From positions 1-64,000 of the forward strand of contig JAGZSY010000009.1 of the NCBI GenBank assembly GCA_018380885.1: 64,000 bases of DNA, given 5' to 3'. The position numbers and the translations under genes are program-made. This DNA comes from Enterocloster asparagiformis. GTDB lineage: Bacteria > Bacillota > Clostridia > Lachnospirales > Lachnospiraceae. Numbering within the stretch: the first letter of the stretch is position 1; each line of letters starts with the position of its first letter. The notes under the pieces are model-generated. The model was not told the DNA's origin. It saw only the letters and a list, made by a program, of their open reading frames with translations, and made no database searches. Positions 18,653 through 27,559 of this stretch are shown in pieces.

Positions 18653-19540
18653 ATGAATTTTATTACAAAAAATTTCCAAAAATTTATCGCGAATATCATT
18701 GAGAGTATGCTCAAATTTTTTAGTGGATCAATTAACGGAGTTTTTGATGCCGTGGCGGATGTTAATATTAAAAGCCCGGCAGTCGTGTCGGCACAAAAAT
18801 TTACGATATCATTTGCGATTACGTTTGTAGTGGCCTTGGCAGTAAAAAAATATTTTACGACCTATGTCATGGAGACAGAAGGTGATCCTGATAGCGATCC
18901 GCTAGACATACTTGTGAGGTGCGCCCAAGCAATCGCAATTATATGCTGCAATTCTACTATTTTTAGGCTGTTTTTAATTTTCAGCAAAAAATTTTGTAAG
19001 GATACAATATCAACGATTAGTATAACGACGGGTTCACAGTATGACGGCCTTGTTGGCGCAATTGACCAAGCAGTAGGAACGCTGGTTTCCCAAATATCTG
19101 CATTTACCTTTATATATATAGTTATTCTACTGGCTATAGTAATTGGTCTATTAGCTTTTAGCGTAACTGCGGGGATACGGGGAGCTGAGTTGTCGCTAAT
19201 GTGCGTTATGTGCCCGTTGTGGGCGTGTGATCTGATTAACACCTCGCATGAACGATGGAGCAATTTTTTTACAAAATATGTTTCCACATTTTTGTACTAT
19301 TGTTTACAGCTTTTTGCTTACAACATGTTTTTGGTTGATTGTGCGGACGCGGTAACGGGTTTTGCGGGATTATCCGGTTTTTCCATGGCTCTCGTCCGCG
19401 CTATTGGCTGGTTTGTACTGATGTTGCGCGGTCCTAAGTGGATGGAGGCATTTATCTATACAACTGGCGTTGGAACAAAAGCTTCAGGGGCGATTGGAAG
19501 TGCAGTGAGATATGCTGGAATGGTGGCAATGCGGCGATGA
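18653..19540 (+). CDS. VirB6/TrbL-like polytopic channel protein
   Basis: 295 residues from ATG 18653, chosen because AAGGAG lies four bases upstream; a longer reading from 18587 would overlap the previous gene. It has five to six predicted transmembrane helices and a soluble N-terminal segment, as expected for the inner-membrane channel component of a Gram-positive type IV secretion system. The ATGA overlap at 19537-19540 links it to the next gene. Confidence 0.75.
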   Translation: MNFITKNFQKFIANIIESMLKFFSGSINGVFDAVADVNIKSPAVVSAQKFTISFAITFVVALAVKKYFTTYVMETEGDPDSDPLDILVRCAQAIAIICCNSTIFRLFLIFSKKFCKDTISTISITTGSQYDGLVGAIDQAVGTLVSQISAFTFIYIVILLAIVIGLLAFSVTAGIRGAELSLMCVMCPLWACDLINTSHERWSNFFTKYVSTFLYYCLQLFAYNMFLVDCADAVTGFAGLSGFSMALVRAIGWFVLMLRGPKWMEAFIYTTGVGTKASGAIGSAVRYAGMVAMRR

Positions 19541-19833
19541 AAAATACGATTAAAGGTATACGGGTTATATGCTTGGTAGCTTTTCTTCTTGGTGCATTCC
19601 CATTGACGGCTTATGCCTACGAATCAATCACGATGGTAGAAGAAGCGACAAGAGCTTTCTTGGGTCTAATTATTGCAGGTGGCATATTTAGAATGACGTA
19701 TGTAGCGGTTCGTATGCTGTATGCAGGAGAGCCATTACAAACTGTGATACATAAGACGCTGCACTATATTGCGTTTATGATTTTGGCAATCACATTCGCC
19801 GCAATGATCAGAATAATCATGAGATATTATTAG
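19537..19833 (+). CDS. Small membrane protein of the transfer system
   Basis: 98 residues starting in the ATGA overlap with the VirB6-like gene. It has a signal-like N-terminal helix (about 8-26, ending TAYAYES) and two more hydrophobic helices. Topology resembles the VirB2-like protein encoded three genes earlier, so it may be a second pilin-like subunit. No specific family recognised. Confidence 0.65.
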   Translation: MKNTIKGIRVICLVAFLLGAFPLTAYAYESITMVEEATRAFLGLIIAGGIFRMTYVAVRMLYAGEPLQTVIHKTLHYIAFMILAITFAAMIRIIMRYY

Positions 19834-19841
19834 GGGGAAGC

Positions 19842-20183
19842 ATGGAAACAAAAATGTATATCCCCATCAACACGCCCGATTCGGAGGATTATGTTTCTGG
19901 AATTGGGGCGTTCGAAGTGGGGGCCATATCAATAGGGACATTGGCAGCTATTATTTTATGCATTGCATATTATACGCTGACCGAGAACGTAATAGAAACT
20001 GTTTTAATTGGTGCGGTAATCATTGCTGTCACGATCATTATATTTAGGCGGAACCAATACAACGAGAATCTGATCAAACAGCTTAGGGTAATAATCCACT
20101 ATATCAAAGCCCAAAAGCGCTATATCTACGAGTATTACGATATGTATAAGGATATCTCGGAGGATGAATTAGATGAGGAATAA
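19842..20183 (+). CDS. VirB3/PrgI-like membrane protein
   Basis: 113 residues. A short soluble N-terminus is followed by two adjacent transmembrane helices (about 24-44 and 48-68) and a basic and acidic cytoplasmic tail rich in Tyr. This is the layout of PrgI/VirB3 proteins, which sit next to VirB4 in such operons, and here the VirB4 genes follow directly. GGGGGA precedes the start. The 3' end overlaps the next gene by 11 bases. Confidence 0.7.
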   Translation: METKMYIPINTPDSEDYVSGIGAFEVGAISIGTLAAIILCIAYYTLTENVIETVLIGAVIIAVTIIIFRRNQYNENLIKQLRVIIHYIKAQKRYIYEYYDMYKDISEDELDEE

Positions 20184-20802
20184 AAAAAACAAAAAAGCAG
20201 AAATTCCCAAAACAGAATTATCTGCCAATGAGTTAACCAATGTTAAAGACATAAAAGGTAACTTTTTGTATAGCAAGGATGGCTATATTTTCAGCTATCT
20301 TAAAGTCCATTATTTTAATCTGGAACTTCTTAGCGCGGATGAGCGCAGAACATTGATCGAAAAAATGGCATTAAGTTTTCAAGCGGATCACAAAAATTTT
20401 GATTATCTCACCCTTCCAAGAGAAATCGATTTGGACGATTACAAACAGTATTTAAAAAAATTACACCAGGGTGAGGATAACATTGGTAAACGGCGAATTT
20501 TAGCTATCATGCTTCAAGAAGCAGCGGATTTATCTTTATCGGGTGAAAATTATGAGCATCAGCATTTTATAAAAATCTGGGAGCCGATTGGTGGAAACGA
20601 AAAAGACGCAAAGAGAGAGCTGATGAGCCGATTAGAGGATTTTAAAATCCGTTATGAAGCCTGTGGAATCCGTACAGATATATTGGATGAAGCAGAAATT
20701 ATTAAATTGTGTAATCTTTTTGGCAACTCGCAGCAGGTTGCGTATATGTCGGCAGAGAACACAGTTTACACAGTAATACCGCAAATGCGGGAGGATACAT
20801 AA
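20173..20802 (+). CDS. VirB4 N-terminal domain encoded as a separate protein
   Basis: 209 residues with no P-loop. Placed before the VirB4 ATPase, with its stop codon touching the next start (20802/20803), it matches the part of VirB4/TraC-type proteins that precedes the ATPase module (opening DIKGNFLYSKDGYIFSYLKV, then helical). Together with the following gene it gives about 830 residues, the usual length of a one-piece VirB4. Whether this is an ancient split or a recent stop is uncertain; both parts look intact. Confidence 0.7.
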   Translation: MRNKKNKKAEIPKTELSANELTNVKDIKGNFLYSKDGYIFSYLKVHYFNLELLSADERRTLIEKMALSFQADHKNFDYLTLPREIDLDDYKQYLKKLHQGEDNIGKRRILAIMLQEAADLSLSGENYEHQHFIKIWEPIGGNEKDAKRELMSRLEDFKIRYEACGIRTDILDEAEIIKLCNLFGNSQQVAYMSAENTVYTVIPQMREDT

Positions 20803-22668
20803 ATGTCAAAAAAAGTAACGCAAGAAGTCGAAGTGAATAAAAATATTCTAAACATCATAACGCCATCAGGAATTGACTATGATTCATCCTATACCAATAT
20901 TGGTGAAAATGTGGGGCAAATCTACTGCATCAGTAAATACCCCCAAAATGTGGAGAGCGGATGGCTTGCACCGATTTGTAATCTGGAAGGGACGGCAACG
21001 ACAATCGAATATCGTTGTACGGCACCTGATTATATGGCCCGAGTATTGAATAACAAAATCAAGGAGCTGAAAGGCAACCTGGAAACTTTAAAGGAAGAGT
21101 CTGAAAAGCAAAAAACAGTTAGGGCCATAAAGGATCTAACAGAGATGATCAATCGAATTTCTGTTCGTGGGGAACCGGTTGGCTATGTCAATATTATGTT
21201 ATTGATACAAGCTGCCAATAAAGAGGATCTTAAAGCGCGGCTAAAGCGAGTCAGTTCAGCGGTATCGTTATGCGAATGCAATATGCGGAATTTAAAATAC
21301 CGGCAGTTTCTTGCGTTAAAGGCAATTTCTCCGTATGGCCTGCCGAACGTTGAATCGGTAAGCAACATGGGAGAACGAAATATGCCGATCAGTACATTTT
21401 TTGGTGGCTTTCCTATGGCTGCAGCCGGATTAAACGATAAAGAAGGTTATTACTTGGGAAAAACAGCGAATAATCGAATTGTACGTTTGAACCAATGGCT
21501 GAGAGACAAGGATCGGACAAATTCTAACTGGATTGTTACGGGAGTTCCAGGGGTTGGAAAGTCAACAGCTTTGAAGTCAATATTCACCCGGGAATATGCA
21601 TGTGGTACGAAAATCATTGTTTTTGACCCAGAGAGAGAGTATATCGATCTGGCTAGGAGCCCGGAAATCCAAGGGGATATTATCGATTGTGCTTCAGGAA
21701 CCACAGGACGAATTAATCCCTTACAAATTCGCGTTGCCCCTCGGGTTAAGCCGGATGAGCTGGATGATAACGAGTTGATGGACGATTACTACGTATATGA
21801 CGAACTATATGGCGAATCAGACATGGCGCTTTACATCCAACAATTACGTCTTTTCTTTCAGCTTTATTTTGGAAAAGATAATTGGAATGTAGAAATTAAG
21901 TCAGTTCTGGAAACGGCCCTGATCGATTTATATGAGAAATTCGGTATAACGTGGAATACAAACGTTTCGCTGTTAAAAAATGACGAATTTCCGATTATGA
22001 GTGATCTATATAATCTTGTCACACAACATGCCAATGAAGAGAAGAACGAGTATCTAAGAGGGATATATCTGAAACTATCTATGCTGCTACAAAGTGTTGG
22101 TAGTGGTGCAGACCAATACATCTGGAACGGACATACAACAATGAATCCTAAGTCAAAAGTTGTTGTGCTAGATGTATCGAAATTGCTAGAGGCTGATGAT
22201 AACGTCAAGAGGGCCCAGTTTTACAATCTAACTATGTGGGGCTGGCAGCAAATGTCAATTAATCGCAACGAGCGTGTTTTGTTCGGCGTAGATGAAGGAT
22301 ATTTGTTTGTAGATCCAGAGTATCCAGATTTGATGAAGTTTATGCGTAATATTAGTAAACGCGCCAGAAAATACGAAGGCGGTTTAATGTACATTACCCA
22401 CTCATGTGTTGATATTACGGACGATTCTGTTAAACGTTACGGTCAAGCAATCATTGATAATTCTTGCTACAAATTACTGATGGGTTGTGATGGAAAAAAT
22501 CTCCGAGAAACCAAAGAGCTATTCAATTTATCAGAAAAAGAGGAGTCGATTTTGGCAAGCAAGAATCGTGGGCAAGCGGTATTTATGGCCGGTAGCATTC
22601 GGATCAATTTACAAATTGACGTTCGGGACGAATTTTTGCGGATATTCGGATCGGCGGGAGGAAGATAA
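20803..22668 (+). CDS. VirB4/TraE-family secretion ATPase (ATPase part)
   Basis: 621 residues with Walker A GVPGVGKS (about 247-254), IIVFDPEREY, and Walker B LFGVDEGYLFVD (about 493-504), plus the ARKYEGGLMYITHS segment typical of VirB4. It energises assembly of the secretion channel and DNA transfer at the membrane. It follows a separately encoded N-terminal part without a gap. The last base of its stop is the first base of the next start. Confidence 0.92.
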   Translation: MSKKVTQEVEVNKNILNIITPSGIDYDSSYTNIGENVGQIYCISKYPQNVESGWLAPICNLEGTATTIEYRCTAPDYMARVLNNKIKELKGNLETLKEESEKQKTVRAIKDLTEMINRISVRGEPVGYVNIMLLIQAANKEDLKARLKRVSSAVSLCECNMRNLKYRQFLALKAISPYGLPNVESVSNMGERNMPISTFFGGFPMAAAGLNDKEGYYLGKTANNRIVRLNQWLRDKDRTNSNWIVTGVPGVGKSTALKSIFTREYACGTKIIVFDPEREYIDLARSPEIQGDIIDCASGTTGRINPLQIRVAPRVKPDELDDNELMDDYYVYDELYGESDMALYIQQLRLFFQLYFGKDNWNVEIKSVLETALIDLYEKFGITWNTNVSLLKNDEFPIMSDLYNLVTQHANEEKNEYLRGIYLKLSMLLQSVGSGADQYIWNGHTTMNPKSKVVVLDVSKLLEADDNVKRAQFYNLTMWGWQQMSINRNERVLFGVDEGYLFVDPEYPDLMKFMRNISKRARKYEGGLMYITHSCVDITDDSVKRYGQAIIDNSCYKLLMGCDGKNLRETKELFNLSEKEESILASKNRGQAVFMAGSIRINLQIDVRDEFLRIFGSAGGR

Positions 22669-24638
22669 TGGTTTCCCTTCTGTCAAAGATTGGTATTTCC
22701 GTAGTTACAAATCCCAAATTATTAAAAAAGATTGTATCGATAGTCGCTGGCTTTTTTGCGGGTATTTTAATACTGTTTGCGGTAATGTTTTTACCAATCG
22801 CTTCACTTTTCGGACCAGCCATAGAAACGGTAGACATTATCGTAACGACGGCTGGAGAGGTGATTGATAATTTGGCAAATGTTGTGGGTACCTCTGTGTC
22901 TAACCTGGGCAAATGGCTTGGTATAGAACCGTTGGAATCGGCCGGAGAATCGATTAAGGATTCTGGTTCAAATATTAATGGCTCGTTGTCTGAAATTCCA
23001 GATCAATTGTGGGATGCGGCTATGGATAATTCACCGGCGCTGGATGATGATTATGATATTACCCAATCCAATTTATATATTGCAATTTATCCGGTTTATC
23101 TGGAAGAGTGCCAAAAGATAAATAAGCAGGTCGATGCAGAATGTCAGAGAATCCATAGTGAGCACCAAGAATTTGACTGGGAATCGATGGAATGGGAATG
23201 TACAGAACCAGAACCTAACTACACTAAAATTAATTCCGACATGCCAGAACATATAGCTATCCTTATGACATATCTGAGCGATAACGAAAATCTTTTAGAC
23301 CGTGCTTTCGGATTTATATGGTCAAAAGCAAAAGTGCGAAGGTTTTTTGAAAAATATGCAACGGTCACTGTTTACTGGGACACGGATCGCTATAATGTAG
23401 AGTTTCAGTATCCCTACATATTAGACGATAATGGGAATTTGACAGACAGCCATTTTAAATATCCATACAACAAACATTGGGAAAACGATATTAATGGAGG
23501 TGGTAAAGCACGAAACGGGACGGAATTATTTGAACTTTTGGGCCTGGATAATAAAGATGGGTATGGTGAAACGTCATATGCGATATTTCTCGATTTCCTG
23601 AAAACAGCACAGGCAGCGAAAAAGAGCTATACGGGTACGCCTAGTGGGCATATATCAAATTCGGAAGTAGCAAAGCAAGTATGGGATTTTTTCAAAGGAA
23701 AAGGCTGGACCGATTATGCTTGTGCGGCGCTTCTGGGAAATATAGAACAAGAATCAAGTTTCAACTTGAATGCCCGGACGAGTAAAGACATTGGGCTGTT
23801 CCAGTGGACGGACAATAAAGATACCAAGCGTATGTCCAACTTTTTAAACTGGTGCAACAAAAATGGTAAAACATGGAATACAGTCGAAGCCCAGTGTGAA
23901 TACCTAATTGTTGAGAATACATGGTATACCGCAATGTATCGCAGCGGAACTTTTTCTCACAGCAGCCGGGCAACCGGACTACAAGACTTTGGAACACGAA
24001 CCTATGATCAATTAAAGGATGCAGTATCGGACTTTTTGTGGCATTGGGAGAGTCCAAGCTATAAATCCGCAAACGAAGATCGCAGGCAGGGCGCAGCTCA
24101 GGATGCACTAGATAAATTTGGGACATATCTAAGTGTTAATGTTGCTTTTCATGGCACAAAGGCCCAAAAGCTTGCAGCGATATACCCAAATGGTATTCCT
24201 ACTAACGAATGGGAAGCCCAGGCATCCTGTGTGACCATTCCTGTGGTAACAACAACCGGAGAGAAAAATGTCACGGTAAACAAAGCAGTTGCAAAATCTG
24301 TACAGGCCATTTTTGCAGATATAAAGGATTCTGGTTTTGAAATTACAGATGTACAGGGGTATGCATACCGGGAAAAATCGGAAGCGAGTGGGCTATCGAC
24401 GCATAGTTACGGGTTAGCATTAGATATTAATGTTGCACATAACGGTCAATATGCAATAAAAGATGGAATACGTGATGAGCTGCCAAATGTAGGGGGGCCT
24501 TGGGACCCAATAAACGATCCTCTGTCGATTGCTTCGGACGGACCAGTAGTAAAAGCATTTGAGCTATACGGATGGACTTGGGGTGGAAAATGGACATCGA
24601 AAAAAGATTATATGCATTTCTCACTTTTGGGAGACTGA
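22668..24638 (+). CDS. Bifunctional cell-wall hydrolase (phage-tail-lysozyme-like plus M15 peptidase)
   Basis: 656 residues with an N-terminal membrane anchor (about 20-48). Residues about 326-490 resemble the phage-tail lysozyme domain (SEVAKQVWDFFKGKGW, ALLGNIEQESSFN, DIGLFQWT). The C-terminal part (about 530-656) is an M15-type D-Ala-D-Ala carboxypeptidase fold with HSYGLALDIN and YMHF zinc motifs. It plays the VirB1 role, opening peptidoglycan for the conjugation channel. The start overlaps the VirB4 stop by one base. Joining two different cleavage activities in one protein is known for conjugative elements, but this pairing with M15 is less common. Confidence 0.85.
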   Translation: MVSLLSKIGISVVTNPKLLKKIVSIVAGFFAGILILFAVMFLPIASLFGPAIETVDIIVTTAGEVIDNLANVVGTSVSNLGKWLGIEPLESAGESIKDSGSNINGSLSEIPDQLWDAAMDNSPALDDDYDITQSNLYIAIYPVYLEECQKINKQVDAECQRIHSEHQEFDWESMEWECTEPEPNYTKINSDMPEHIAILMTYLSDNENLLDRAFGFIWSKAKVRRFFEKYATVTVYWDTDRYNVEFQYPYILDDNGNLTDSHFKYPYNKHWENDINGGGKARNGTELFELLGLDNKDGYGETSYAIFLDFLKTAQAAKKSYTGTPSGHISNSEVAKQVWDFFKGKGWTDYACAALLGNIEQESSFNLNARTSKDIGLFQWTDNKDTKRMSNFLNWCNKNGKTWNTVEAQCEYLIVENTWYTAMYRSGTFSHSSRATGLQDFGTRTYDQLKDAVSDFLWHWESPSYKSANEDRRQGAAQDALDKFGTYLSVNVAFHGTKAQKLAAIYPNGIPTNEWEAQASCVTIPVVTTTGEKNVTVNKAVAKSVQAIFADIKDSGFEITDVQGYAYREKSEASGLSTHSYGLALDINVAHNGQYAIKDGIRDELPNVGGPWDPINDPLSIASDGPVVKAFELYGWTWGGKWTSKKDYMHFSLLGD

Positions 24639-24640
24639 TT

Positions 24641-25363
24641 ATGAAAAAAATGATAGCCGTAGTTTTGATTTTTATATGCAGCACTATTATGTCATGGCCT
24701 ATCTACGGCGAAGTGTACGATCCGGATGGAGACAATGGGCAGGAAACAATGGAAGAGGAAGCTATTTCCAATTTTGCAATAACTTTGTACACTAGCGGCA
24801 TCGATTATTTCGATGAAGTAATTGAGGTTTATTGCACAAAAGACGGGCAATTTTATGGTGACTTTGATTTGAGTCCAATCAATGATTACACATACCGGCA
24901 ATTATTGTTACCAGGGCGATATGTAATGAAATGCCGGGTTCGATACGATAGGTACCAGTTGTATTGCTTGGATCGCACAGAATTATATTTCGAGATCGAT
25001 GAGGCCAACATACGGGAACATATGCAGCAGGTTGTAAATGTAACCCAAAATCCAAATTTTATCAATACCGGTAACAAAGATGCAAATGAAGAGGATTTGG
25101 AATCGGCATTTTACGACATTGAAAAATGGGATCGCGAACATAGCTTTCTTGCTCTATATCAGCCGCAAACGGAAATAGAGGATGTATCGCTTGGGGAAGT
25201 TACCATTAATCCAGAGCCTACCCGGTTGGCTACAGAAAAAGAGGAAAAACATTCACAAAGGATATACTTTTTCCTGGTTATGGCTGGACTCCTGCTAGGC
25301 ATGGCTGTATACCTAATGCATTTAGCCGCATTGGGAAAGGAAAGGAAGTGGCACAATGAATAG
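24641..25363 (+). CDS. Membrane-anchored extracellular protein of transfer operon
   Basis: 240 residues from ATG 24641, two bases after the preceding stop; a longer reading would overlap the hydrolase gene. It has a signal peptide (about 1-20), an acidic extracytoplasmic domain with a beta-rich segment (VIEVYCTKDGQFYGDF, GRYVMKCRVRYDRYQLYC), and a C-terminal transmembrane helix (about 209-232) with a short basic tail. No family recognised. The position suggests a surface component of the mating channel. Confidence 0.6.
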   Translation: MKKMIAVVLIFICSTIMSWPIYGEVYDPDGDNGQETMEEEAISNFAITLYTSGIDYFDEVIEVYCTKDGQFYGDFDLSPINDYTYRQLLLPGRYVMKCRVRYDRYQLYCLDRTELYFEIDEANIREHMQQVVNVTQNPNFINTGNKDANEEDLESAFYDIEKWDREHSFLALYQPQTEIEDVSLGEVTINPEPTRLATEKEEKHSQRIYFFLVMAGLLLGMAVYLMHLAALGKERKWHNE

Positions 25364-25442
25364 GGTTTACAAAATCTTCATCCTCGCATTTTGCATCCTT
25401 ATTTCCATTATAAGTTTAATTGTCAATTATACAAAATTATAA
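25356..25442 (+). CDS. 28-residue single-pass membrane peptide
   Basis: A short gene that begins inside the end of the preceding one (ATG at 25356, stop at 25440-25442). The peptide starts MNRVYKIFILAFCILI and is almost entirely one hydrophobic helix with basic ends. GGAAG lies just upstream. The overlap and the following 15-bp gap to the next gene are consistent with a real operon member, but the length makes it uncertain. Confidence 0.4.
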   Translation: MNRVYKIFILAFCILISIISLIVNYTKL

Positions 25443-25457
25443 AGGCGGTCAGAAAAA

Positions 25458-25799
25458 ATGGATAAACAGAAATTGATCACAGTAAATTTACCGTCGTCAA
25501 TCATCAAGTTAGTGTGTCGGGGATGGCCTGAAGGCCATGACAATATTAAAAAACAGCAGTCGGAAGCTTGCAAAAGAGCTTTATATAAGGCCCTGGAAAA
25601 AATATATCCGAATGACGAACTAGAGCTTAGAAATATTCAATTGGTATTTTCAGAAAAAATGAATACAAAAAACAGAAGCAGTGTTAATTTGCGGATTACG
25701 GAGGAGGCAGATGCCAAATTGGAAGAAATTAGATCATATGCGCTTCTCTCGAAAAAGAATCTGGCAGAAATTTTAATTTGCCAGGAAGTTATGCCGTAG
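25458..25799 (+). CDS. Small protein with possible tandem ribbon-helix-helix segments
   Basis: 113 residues. The N-terminal segment (LITVNLPSSIIKLV, then KKQQSEACKRALYKAL) and the C-terminal segment (SSVNLRITEEADAKLEEI, then KKNLAEILI) each look like a strand followed by two helices, the order of a ribbon-helix-helix DNA-binding unit. AAAGGCGG precedes the start. It lies just before the TadZ-like gene. A regulator is a reasonable guess, for instance for the repeated palindromes downstream, but there is no direct evidence. Confidence 0.5.
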   Translation: MDKQKLITVNLPSSIIKLVCRGWPEGHDNIKKQQSEACKRALYKALEKIYPNDELELRNIQLVFSEKMNTKNRSSVNLRITEEADAKLEEIRSYALLSKKNLAEILICQEVMP

Positions 25800-25815
25800 C
25801 AAGGGGGCAGACAAG

Positions 25816-26949
25816 ATGGTAGTAACGTACATAGCAAGCAAGACATTCCGGCAAATCATTGATCACACAATTAATGAACAGGGGCACATTGTAATCAATG
25901 GGCAGGTGTCAAATAACTTTGATTTCACCAGATACGTCAAGAATAACATTTCCGTGGGATTTTCCGGGATCGATTACATCGTAATTGATTTGTCGGCACT
26001 GGTAGACGATGAAGAGCAGATTATTGATAGCCTTAAAGCGTTCCGAACGCTGCACGAGAAGATCCGCTGCATTATAGTTGCACCATATTATCAGGCTGGA
26101 GATCCCTTGCTGGCAGAACTATTTGCTTTAGGCATATACAATCTAATCGCAAGCAATGACTTCCTGGAATTAAAACAGCGTCTTGAAACTTGTCTGTCTA
26201 ACGAGGGAATGAGCTTTAAGGATGCGGTAGATTTTAAAGAGATAAAGGATAAAAATGGCCAAACGGAGAAAAAAATCCGTGAGGTGAATAAAGTTATGAT
26301 TGGACTTGTTGGTAGCCAGGCTCGCATTGGAGTTACCCACAATGCATTGATATTGGGAAACACGTTGCGAAAAAAGGGGTACATAGTCGGTGTGATTGAA
26401 ATGAATAATACCGGCGCCTTTGAACAATTTATGGACGATTTTGGGGTAAAGCTTCACGATCATCTATATTTCAATCTTAACGGCATTGACTATTATCCAG
26501 GGGCAGACCGGTTGATCATGAAAACAGTAATGGAAAAAAGCTACAACTTTCTGATTTTAGATTTTGGAAATTATCGGGATTGTGATATTGAATATTTCCA
26601 TCGTCATTGCCATGTGAAGATTGTCATATCAGGCTCAAAAGCTTGGGAGCTTCCGTATTTGGTCGATTTCCTTAGCAAATATGGGGATGATGCAAAACGC
26701 CATATGTCGGTATATTTTAATTTTACAGACGCGGCCTACACAAAAGCCTTAAAAAAGAGTTTTAAAATATCAAGCGGCCATCCGATTGATACGCATTTTA
26801 TCCCATACATCAGTGATCCGTTTAACGCATTTGATTATCCGGATGTGAACGAGTTGCTGGTAGATTATCTACCAGAAATAGAGGGACGGAAAAAGGGCTT
26901 TTTGGGATTTGGTTGGAAGAAAAATGTAAATAAGGCAGCTATTTTTTAA
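25816..26949 (+). CDS. TadZ/CpaE-like ParA-fold protein with altered P-loop
   Basis: 377 residues. Residues 1-135 resemble an atypical receiver domain (YIVIDLSALVDDEEQ, IRCIIVAPYY, ALGIYNLIAS). From about 158 a ParA/MinD-type domain follows, but the P-loop reads GSQARIGVTHNA instead of GGVGKTT, so the Walker A lysine is missing. FLILDFGNY replaces the usual Walker B. This two-domain layout is that of TadZ/CpaE localisation proteins. A smaller relative with the same RIG signature is encoded at 41814-42371. A role in positioning the secretion or surface apparatus at the membrane is inferred. Confidence 0.65.
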   Translation: MVVTYIASKTFRQIIDHTINEQGHIVINGQVSNNFDFTRYVKNNISVGFSGIDYIVIDLSALVDDEEQIIDSLKAFRTLHEKIRCIIVAPYYQAGDPLLAELFALGIYNLIASNDFLELKQRLETCLSNEGMSFKDAVDFKEIKDKNGQTEKKIREVNKVMIGLVGSQARIGVTHNALILGNTLRKKGYIVGVIEMNNTGAFEQFMDDFGVKLHDHLYFNLNGIDYYPGADRLIMKTVMEKSYNFLILDFGNYRDCDIEYFHRHCHVKIVISGSKAWELPYLVDFLSKYGDDAKRHMSVYFNFTDAAYTKALKKSFKISSGHPIDTHFIPYISDPFNAFDYPDVNELLVDYLPEIEGRKKGFLGFGWKKNVNKAAIF

Positions 26950-27021
26950 AAGCCTTTAAAAATCGCACCTTGACAATAGAATAAAGAAAATGCCATAGTA
27001 AAAAGAGTAGTATTTAAATTG

Positions 27022-27075
27022 GAGCAGCCGTGGCCTTTGCAGGCTATTCTCTATCTGCATTGGGCGGTTGTTCCT
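27022..27075 (-). other. Possible relic of a type I toxin/antisense locus
   Basis: GGGCGGTTGTTCCT at 27063-27076 is nearly the same as the segment at 29217-29231 that starts the predicted antisense RNA of the hydrophobic-toxin locus. No toxin ORF is visible here, so it may be a decayed copy, or a trans-acting RNA. A TTGACA-like box at 26972 could start a transcript across it on the plus strand. Confidence 0.3.
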
Positions 27076-27078
27076 TCA

Positions 27079-27099
27079 GAACGGAACTGAGTTCCGTTC
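27079..27099. repeat. Palindromic element copy 1 (perfect)
   Basis: The arm GAACGGAACT, one centre base G, and the exact reverse complement of the arm. It lies 14 bp upstream of the -35 box of the next gene's promoter. Six copies occur in the element. Confidence 0.85.
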
Positions 27100-27113
27100 A
27101 GTTGGGTTTCCAC

Positions 27114-27143
27114 TTGAAAATAAGCTACATGATTTGGTATACT
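27114..27143 (+). promoter_or_regulatory. Sigma-A-type promoter for the accessory block
   Basis: TTGAAA (27114-27119), 18-bp spacer, TATACT (27138-27143), followed by AAAGGGAGGG ahead of the ATG at 27162. The palindrome at 27079-27099 lies immediately upstream. Confidence 0.65.
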
Positions 27144-27161
27144 ATAAAGGGAGGGAAGCCC

Positions 27162-27344
27162 ATGATAGCCTACGATATGTTTAATGATGTTTTACAGATC
27201 AATGATGAGGTAAGATTTATTATTGATCATGATGAATATGTTGGTACGATAAACCATATCTCAGACAACTTTCTAAAGGTAAATTCGCTGAAAGGAGAAT
27301 ACCGGCGAAAGGCAAGTAATGTTGTCAAAGTTAAGAAGGGGTAA
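27162..27344 (+). CDS. Small beta-rich protein of unknown function
   Basis: 60 residues from ATG 27162, favoured by the ribosome binding site GGGAGG and by lying just after a promoter; an upstream in-frame reading from 27030 would run through the palindrome and promoter. Alternating strands (VRFIIDHDEYVGTINHISDNFLKV) suggest an SH3-like barrel. Its stop is two bases before the next small gene, which has a similar look. Confidence 0.6.
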   Translation: MIAYDMFNDVLQINDEVRFIIDHDEYVGTINHISDNFLKVNSLKGEYRRKASNVVKVKKG

Positions 27345-27346
27345 GG

Positions 27347-27547
27347 ATGAAGTATATTGTAGAAAATGGGGCCAGGGTATTGCCGGTAGAGGTGATCGCC
27401 CGATCATATAATTTAATTATGGTGCGGTTGCCATCTGGACAGGTAATCAGGATTCCGAGCCATCGGTTGTTTGACAGCCCGGAGGAGGCGGATAAATCAA
27501 TACATAAGCCACAGATCAAACGGACACCATACGATTTCGGTTCTTAG
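27347..27547 (+). CDS. Small beta-rich protein of unknown function
   Basis: 66 residues, beginning MKYIVENGARVLPVEVIARS. The pattern of short strands and the VIRIPSHRLFDSPEEA ending resemble small SH3-like or transfer-regulation proteins of Firmicute elements, but no family is certain. It is co-transcribed with the preceding 60-residue protein and the MNT gene that follows after 12 bp. Confidence 0.6.
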   Translation: MKYIVENGARVLPVEVIARSYNLIMVRLPSGQVIRIPSHRLFDSPEEADKSIHKPQIKRTPYDFGS

Positions 27548-27559
27548 GGAGAGGAAAGC

